In this document: one piece after another, positions 57,405 through 64,000 of the stretch
How the letters are laid out: each line of letters opens with the position of its first letter
Position numbering within the stretch: position 1 is the stretch's first letter
Source of the DNA: Chiridota heheva
Taxonomy: Eukaryota; Echinodermata; Holothuroidea; Apodida; Chiridotidae
Direction: 5' to 3'
Assembly: GCA_020152595.1 (NCBI GenBank)
Contig: JAIGNY010001241.1
Coordinates: 400,001-464,000, forward strand
DNA: 64,000 nucleotides
Position numbers and translations under genes: made by a program
The notes under the pieces: model-generated
The model's database searches: none
The model's input: only the letters and a program-made list of their open reading frames with translations
Told to the model about the DNA's origin: nothing

Positions 57405-57820
57405 TATACTAGTTGTGATGTCATAGCCTCAGATTCCTCAATCTTTATGTATTCTATCATATTTTGTCCTGCAATTTTGTGGCTTAAAATCCATGAGATA
57501 TGTCAAAAAAGTAGTAAAACTGAATCTAGGAAGGGTATTTATAATATTCCACCTGAAGAACTTTGAGGAAAAATAATTTAAACAAAGAAAAATTCAAATA
57601 AACTTTCTTTAAAATACATAAAGACCTTGAGGAATCTGAAGCTATGACATCACAACTAATCTGATTTCAGTCATTTCTACAGAAATTATACCAAACTTTA
57701 AACTTGAATATCTCCTTAACGGAATAAGATTTTTGAATGCTTTTTACCATATTGTTTCTTTTGAAGTCCTCTTTCATGTAAGATGGAACATGCTTGACCA
57801 CTGAACTAATCCTTTAACTA
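57405..57820. repeat. MITE family 1, left-truncated copy
   Basis: Starts inside the left arm at ACTAGTTGTGATGTCATAGC, continues through CCATGAGATATGTCAAAAAAG, and ends CCACTGAACTAATCCTTTAA. Confidence 0.82.
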
Positions 57821-58785
57821 ATCCTTCAAGATCACCCATCGGCATGACCTAGTGATTTTATGCATTAGTTATTCAGTCTTTTATTATCTCCACATGAACA
57901 ATAAACATTTGTGAATAGGCCAAGTCATGTGTGTACTAGAGGACTCATGTGAATTTTGAAAGAATGCCTATATTCGGGCTCTTAACAACTCCCTAGGATA
58001 ACCTATTCAGGAAATTTATGAAAGCAGAGCTTTCTGATATTTGGTGGTATTTCCTGAGTCAATGTTATTATATACACTAATTCATTTGGATTGCACCAAG
58101 AGAAATCCAAGTGTTTGAAACAATTTTAGCGAATTTTGCAAAATGCAAAAATCTGGTTCTTGAAATTAAAGAGGCGATATCGTCATAACAGTATTTGAAC
58201 TCAAATTTTTTATTACATCAAAATATTGATCTATTGAAGGCAAAAATAGCAGTCACAGCAAAATATCCAAAAATGGGTTTTTTCTTTAGGATATGATAAA
58301 TTTTGACTTTTGCAAATCTTCTTTTTTTTCTCCAAACATATTTAGTATTATAATACTTAAATTTCACTTTCGCTTTCTGACAAAAAAGCATTGAAAAAAA
58401 AAACAAATAAACCTAATGCGCTGTGTATGCTCATGCTAGTGTCTGGCTGTACTGTGTGGTACAAACAGACAGAGGATCGGATCTTAAAATCCCCATTTTT
58501 ACCGTATTTTAAAGGGATGTTGAGCTAAAAACTATTATACTCAGATTTCCACGCTCATTCACGAATCTAAAATCTGCTAGATGTCCATAGTCGTTTAACA
58601 ACAAGTATTTATAAGCAAGAATAAAATGATACTTACAGTACTAAACATGCACATGCTAGATATTGTTTCCTTTAAGACAAAAATCTTGCATCTTTCAATC
58701 AAGAAGTAAGTCCTCAACGAAGACAATAATAAGAACCTTTCAAATATATTTATATCAATATATATTTTTTCCTGTATCCACTTTA
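57821..58785. other. No gene recognised; possible element end at about 58600
   Basis: AT-rich. CTAGATGTCCATAGTCGTTTA at about 58577-58598 is the complement of TTAAAGGACTATGGACATCTA at about 56360, suggesting a pair of inverted termini 2.2 kb apart. Confidence 0.3.
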
Positions 58786-59433
58786 TAAAGTCAGACTATA
58801 CTAAATGTTTCTGTTCCTCTGTAACACACTCAATATATACCCTGCCATGCTGTGCAGAATTTAAGTTACATGTAGCAACAATTTATAGACATTCCTAAAT
58901 GGGCAAAAATCAATATTTGTCTTTCTTCTTGGTAAGAGTCAATTGAGGGGAATATAATTATGAATTCGAGCAGGCGGTATGGTATAATGAACCTAATTTG
59001 CCGTTTATACTGACACCACAGGATCAGTTACAAATTGTATTGTACAATGAGGTTGATGAGTAATTTGACGCATAAATCAATTCTTTCTAGAATAAATGAA
59101 CAAAGAAAGACTTGCTGTACAGATGATGGATTCTCTAATGGTTTATTTCAAATGACGACAATTAGGCTCTCAAAAATCTTTATCTATCTTCAAATTTGCT
59201 CCAATTGCTTGCATACTGTATGTGAGATGGCAGTAGTAAATAATAACACACTAAACATGCATTTGTTATTGTGACACTAAATATAAAATCCTTTTCAGCA
59301 AATTTCTCAAATTCTGAGATCTTTTAATCCTTGTTTGAGGATGGTTCTCAAAGACGACAAAATTTACGCCCATCCTTACAAATATTTGTACGTATATATC
59401 CACGTTAAAGTCAGACCATAATGAACAATGTTT
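58786..59433 (+). repeat. 624-bp duplicated unit, first copy
   Basis: AATGTTTCTGTTCCTCTGTAA at 58803, AATCAATATTTGTC, GAGTCAATTGAGGGGAATA and TTCTTTCTAGAATAAATGAA recur in order from 61561 to about 62080. The first copy runs into the second without spacer, apart from the LINE inserted at 59434. Confidence 0.85.
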
Positions 59434-61560
59434 GTTTGTTTGATGAGGTCTTAACGGCACCACGACAACGAAGGTCAAATTGTGCCTGAGAGGTCAGATC
59501 ATTTTAGAGGTAGTAAGGAAAGAGACCAGGGGAAGAATGAGAGAAATTCAAGAACAAAAGCCAGAAAGCTGTGATCGAGAGAGGAGGTGCATGGGTAAAA
59601 CTAAAAACAGAGTAGAGAGGGGGTGGAAGAGGAGGATTAAATATGGTTGTAGAGGGATGCATGCTGAAGGAAGGAGACTATTTTATCTGGAGGATTTTTT
59701 TGGAAGAACTCAGCAATTGAGTTGTGGGGAGCGAGGAAGCTCTGGGAAGGTTGTACAGGGGGCAAGCAAGGAGAACGTGTTGGATTGTAAGGATGCAGTG
59801 GCAATTGTTACAGAGGGGTTGGGGAACCAATAAGGAGGTGGGAGTGAGTGAGGTGGGTGTGACCAATTCTAAGACGGGTAATATGAACGTTGTCGATACG
59901 AGAAAGGTTGTTGATGGTGGATTTGATCGGGATTGTGGGCTGGATAACATGGAGTTTGTTATCAATTTGGAAGTTCCATAAGGTTTGCCAGCGGTCACGA
60001 ACAAGAGAAGCGATAAGCGGTTTGATGTCAGAGAGGGTTTTGGGAAAAGGGGAAGGGAGGAGGTTAAGGGCAAGCTTAGCGGCTGTATCAGCCCTGTCAT
60101 TGCCAGGGATGCCAACATGGCTGGGTATCAGAAGAAAAGAACACTTTTCCTGCAGAGGGTGGGAGAAAAGAGTTTCGGAGGAGGAGGTGGCAGGTGAGGT
60201 TATCCCATTTAAGATTGAGTAATGAAGTAAGAACAGCCTTTGAGTCAGAGAAAATGGCAAAGTGACTAAGAGGAGAGTACTCAATAAAGTTGAGGGCGAG
60301 GAGAATGGCCTTAGCCTCGGCTGAAAAGATGGATGAGTGGTCAGGAAGTCTGCTACTGAGGGTGATGTCTTGGATGATGGCAGCAGCAGCTGTCTTGTTG
60401 CCTTCCTTGGAGCCATCAGTATAGATAGAGGTGTAATTTGAGAGTTGGTCTTTGATTTGGTTGTGAGATTGATGAAGAGATTAGGGTGAGTTTGAGTTTT
60501 GTTATAAGTGGAGAGGTCTAGGTGGACAGAAGGAAGGGGGTGGCCAAAGGCGGAAAAGTGGGCCAGGAATAGGTGCCGAGAGTGGCGGGGTTGATGCCAA
60601 GTTGAAAGAGGTCTGATTTAATGCGTAAGCTGAAGGGGGCGATAGGGTTTTAGTCCTATCAAAGAGGGAGGAGAAATTGGGGTACCTAATGAGGTTGTAA
60701 ACAGGGTTCTGAGTGTTGGTGAGGACTCTAAAAGCATAGGAGAGGCTAAGCTTTTTACATCTAAGTAGAAAGGGGGGTTCGTTGGCTTCAACATGAAGGC
60801 TAGTGATTGGGGAGGTCCTGTAGGCTCCTAGACAAAGCCTGAGGGCTTCATTTTGGATGGTGTTAATGTGGTTGAGGTATGAGTTGTGAGCGACACAGTA
60901 AACAATATTGCCATAGTCAAGCTTGGCACGAATGGTGAGCCTGAAAATTCTGAGGAGAGCATAGCGGTTCGCTCCCCAAGTAGTGTTGGAGAGCAGTCGG
61001 AGGAGGTTGAGGGAGCTATTGCATTTTAGTTTCAGGTTGGTGATGTGTGGCTTGTAGGTGAGCTTGGGGTCTAGAGTTAGACCAAGGAACTTTGTGTTTT
61101 CAACTTTAGGGATGCGATTCCCATTGAGCACAAAGTTCGGGTTGGGGTGGAGGTTGTTGAAATGACAAAAGTGCATGCAGACTGTCTTGTCTTTGGAGAA
61201 TCTAAAACCGTTATTGTTGCTCCAGACTTGCAGCTGATTGAGGCTGGTTTGAAGCCTATTTTCAACAATAGGAAAGCTAGGGAGGAGTAGAAGATGGTGA
61301 AGTCATCCACGTAGAGGGTACGTTTGATGCTGGGGCCAAGGTCATTCCCGATGTCATTAATGCTCAGGTTGAAGAGAGTGGGGAGAGGATGCTGCCTTGG
61401 GGGACGCCCTCTTCTTGGGGTACGGCTTGGAGAGGGTGTGGCCAATCGAACTTGGAACTGCCTGGGTGAGAGGAAGTTTTGAATAAAGATGGGGAGGTGG
61501 CCTCTGAGGCCAATGGTGTGAAGTTTCCGGGTAATGCCGTATTTCCAAGTAGTGACAAAT
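59434..61560 (-). mobile_element. LINE family 1, longest copy (RT palm, thumb, RNase H)
   Basis: Inserted in the second unit of a 624-bp duplication, with AATGTTT on both sides (59427-59433 and 61561-61567). The minus-strand tail (CAAA)n appears as TTTG repeats at the left border. Minus-strand frames give, in order: RT palm with LFNLSINDIGNDLGPSIKRT and catalytic YVDDF (about 61299-61313); a thumb region (frame 60502-61176, LDYGNIVYCVAHNSYLNHIN); RNase H with the YTDGS motif near the start of that domain; and HVGIPGNDRADTAAKL in frame 59808-60416. At least two frameshifts break the ORF and the N-terminal RT and endonuclease are missing. Typical of RNase H-containing I/Jockey-type LINEs. Dead copy. 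Confidence 0.9.
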
Positions 61561-61638
61561 AATGTTTCTGCTCCTCTGTAACACATTCAATATATGTATG
61601 CATCATGTATGTATGCATCATGTATGTATGTATGTATG

Positions 61639-61678
<40 letters not shown>

Positions 61679-62085
61679 ATGCCATGCAGCATTTAAATTG
61701 CCACAAATTTACAGCATTCCTAAACGGCAAAAATCAATATTTTTCATTCTTCTTTCGTCAAATTTGTAGGAGTCAATTGAGGGGAATGTATTATGAATTA
61801 GAACAGGCGGTATAATAAACCTAATTTGCCACTGACACCGCAGGATCAGTTACATATTGTATTGTGCAATGAGCTTGATAAGTAATTTGAAGCATAAATC
61901 AATTCTTTCTAGAATGAATAAATAAAAGAAAGACTTGCTGTACAGACATGGATGTTCTAATGATTTATTTCAAATGACGACAATTTAGGCTCCGAAAAAT
62001 CTCATATGTATCTTAAAATTTGCTTCAATTACTGCACTTGCATTATGAGATGGCAGTTTTTAAATGTCATAAATTTCTTTGAAAA
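61561..62085 (+). repeat. 624-bp duplicated unit, second copy
   Basis: Collinear with 58803-59265. It differs by a microsatellite expansion at 61596-61677 exactly where the first copy reads CAATATATACC, and by small indels. Confidence 0.85.
61596..61677 (+). repeat. (ATGT)n(AT)n microsatellite
   Basis: TGTATGCATCATGTATG pairs, then (ATGT)n and about 36 bp of (TA)n. Absent from the first copy of the duplication. Confidence 0.95.
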
Positions 62086-62159
62086 TGACTAGTGTGCAGT
62101 CTACAAATTTGTTAAAACATTCTAGAAGTGAAACCACCCATATAGAAATATTAGCTTGC

Positions 62160-62335
62160 AGCATGCTTGCGACAAGCTAACTATTTTTAGCTTGCACAAG
62201 CTACTTCAACTAGTATTTGGAACAAATTAGCTTGCGCAAGCTAGCAAAAACTATCTGCAAGCTTATGCAAGCTAACAAATATAAAATGCTAGCTTACACA
62301 TGCTAGTAAGCTAGTATTTGTTCTAAATACTACAA
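62160..62335. repeat. AGCTTGC palindromic repeats
   Basis: GCATGCTTGCGACAAGCTAAC, then TTTTTAGCTTGCACAAGCTA, and several AGCTTGCGCAAGCTAGC palindromes. Same motif as the hairpin at 12288. Confidence 0.75.
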
Positions 62336-62777
62336 TAGTGGACAAAACTTGTTAAAACACTTGGTGCAAATAGTGATGTTTTTCATGAAGCTAATTTTCT
62401 ATTATAAATCATTCCACATTTAGAAACCAGAAATGCTGGAAATTTTTCTGTTGCTTCTTCAATCTCTACTCTTCCAATTGCAATTAATAATTTTAGAATT
62501 TTAAGGACATTTTTATCATTTTATTGACGCCGCCAGTGTCCCCATTCCCTACCTCACTATATTAATTGTCCTCCCCTCCCCCCCCCCTCCATATTCAATC
62601 TTGGCCGTTGTTACTGTTTTTCTTGGAAATGACGTTAAGGAAGAAATAAATTCAACATTGAAAGGGGGGGAGGGGGTAGGGGTACAATTCTCGGAAAAAA
62701 ATATTTAAAGAAACATAACACTATAAGATATGTAGTTCTCAAAAAGCTGAAGTTCCAAAAGTTTTGTCCAAGATTGT

Positions 62778-62900
62778 AGCTTGCAGCGCACTTGCAGCGC
62801 GCTTGCAGCACGTCTGCAGCACGCCTGCAGCACGCTTACAGCATGCTTCCATAAGCTAAAAATTGAGCACGCTGGCAGCACGCTGGCAGCACGCTGGCTT
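62778..62900. repeat. GCAGCACGCTTGCAGC tandem words
   Basis: TTGCAGCGCGCTTGCAGCACG and CTGGCAGCACG repeats with 10-11 bp spacing; related to the preceding AGCTTGC block. Confidence 0.75.
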
Positions 62901-63024
62901 AAAGTTCTGTGAGGGTAAAGTCTAGAATTTTTTTACAACATTTTAGAAGTGGGACCAGGGGTGTAGCCAGACTTGGAAAAATCTACGCTTCCAGCAATTT
63001 AACCGTACCACGAGAAGAACAGCA

Positions 63025-63235
63025 ATTTCTTTTTAAAATTTTATTATTTTTTCATATTTTTTGTAATCCCGTGTAATTGTGCGATGAAAAGCACATTTAA
63101 TTGTGAAAGAGGGAAGCATATAAAGATGTATTTATTACATTAATATTATTTCTCTCATGATTTTTGTGGGAAGATTTTGACATCTTTATTTAGAACTATG
63201 AGAAATTTGATAATTAATTCCAACTCTGACCTGCT
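63025..63235 (+). repeat. Dispersed repeat, paralogous to 52395-52605
   Basis: Collinear words shared with the 52.4-kb copy; about 80% alike by eye. Confidence 0.6.
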
Positions 63236-63872
63236 AAAATACCCATAACTTTAAAAACTATCTGCACTCTTTTAAACTTAGCAATAACGATTCATTTTTC
63301 TTTTTAAAGTTTTGGCTTATTGTTGACCAATTGAGCCAATTTTCAAGGCATAATTGGCTGGCAAACTTTTGGAAAATCTCACAAGCCTGCTTGTGGGACT
63401 GGTGCATATTGTACATCAGTCCAAAAAAGTGGGCAGGAGATAATTGAATTTTTTTAACCTTACCTTAAAAAAAAAATGTTATGTAATAGGGGCTCACCAA
63501 ACAGTGAGGGGTATACACCCGTCTACACCTAATGATCTACACCCATGAGTGGGGCATCTTCTGCATGTAGCTATCATGACTTACATCCGAACAGTCAGCT
63601 ACAGTACACTGAATCCATAATAATCTGAAAGCTGACATTATGTTCATGACTGTGCTCATTCGTGTTCCTTATAAATTTTTGATAATATTTAGGAAAAAGT
63701 TGCATTTCTTGTAGTTTATGATCAACCAATAGTCCATCTATTATTTTTTTTCCCTTTCCAATGCCACGGTGATGAATTTATTCAAGTTTATGCGCTTCCT
63801 TTATTCCCAACTGACTTTCTTTCACCTCTAAACATTCTCCTATCTGTTTTCTATCAAGAAGTTCACAATTTT

Positions 63873-63998
63873 CTAATAATAATGTAATTTTCCACCAGTG
63901 AGTCGCTTCATACAATTAAAGTAGTGTTCCCCTGAGACAGCATTCAACGCCTCACAGCACAGCATGGTGTAAAAGACATAATACACCGCACCATGCCA
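63873..63998 (-). CDS. Partial open frame at the window edge, unknown
   Basis: The minus frame enters from beyond the right edge and reads WHGAVYYVFYTMLCCEALNA then VSGEHYFNCMKRLTGGKLHYY to TAG at 63873-63875. Residue composition looks protein-like (Cys, Trp, Tyr, His, Met in mixture). There is no clear donor; ACTG/GTGGAA near 63899 is poor. It could be an upstream exon of the putative minus-strand gene or chance: 41 open codons is not significant alone. Confidence 0.28.
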   Translation of the reverse strand, partial: WHGAVYYVFYTMLCCEALNAVSGEHYFNCMKRLTGGKLHYY

Positions 63999-64000
63999 GC

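Overview
This is eukaryotic, most likely metazoan, nuclear DNA: AT-rich, no operons, no long uninterrupted genes, and dominated by layered transposons and minisatellites. Short candidate exons carry GT/AG splice sites. The mixture (LINEs with RNase H, an L2/CR1-like LINE, hAT elements with 8-bp target duplications, many TTAA-flanked MITEs, Helitron-like minisatellite carriers) fits a marine invertebrate, but I cannot name the species. No rRNA, intact tRNA gene, CRISPR array or prokaryotic feature was seen.

Layout. 0-5.6 kb: foldback MITEs (family 1), SINE-like pieces, a candidate terminal exon at 2.9 kb (minus strand) and a purine-rich 0.2-kb repeat. 5.6-12.5 kb: a SINE-like unit, a diverged Helitron-like copy with a 22-bp array, a GAACAGTG repeat family and a hairpin-rich array. 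12.5-17.3 kb: MITE families 1, 2 and 3, two of them split by LINE insertions. 17.3-21.9 kb: Helitron-like element copy 1, carrying two inverted hAT elements and itself inserted into a 240-bp repeat. 22-31.5 kb: MITEs, LINE fragments and a 0.5-kb microsatellite. 31.9-36.7 kb: Helitron-like copy 2, inflated by about 2.4 kb of a 17-bp repeat. 37-43.8 kb: candidate exons at 37.9 and 38.2 kb, minisatellites and a decayed LINE. 44-51.3 kb: MITEs, a 39-bp array, a disrupted coding segment at 48.4 kb and a 26-bp array. 51-64 kb: MITEs, the best-spliced small exon (54.2 kb), a GC-rich 240-bp satellite, a 624-bp duplication split by a LINE, and an open frame at the right edge.

Host coding content is sparse. 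The better coding candidates (2.9, 23.0, 37.9, 38.2, 48.4, 54.2 and 63.9 kb) are all on the minus strand, so they could be exons of one large minus-strand gene with multi-kilobase introns full of repeats. Phases at 54.2 and 38.2 kb are compatible, but three candidates end in stop codons, so several genes, alternative ends or pseudogenes are also possible. I do not recognise the protein. The very long open frames at 32.5-34.9 kb and in the other arrays come from repeat units that lack stop codons and are not genes.
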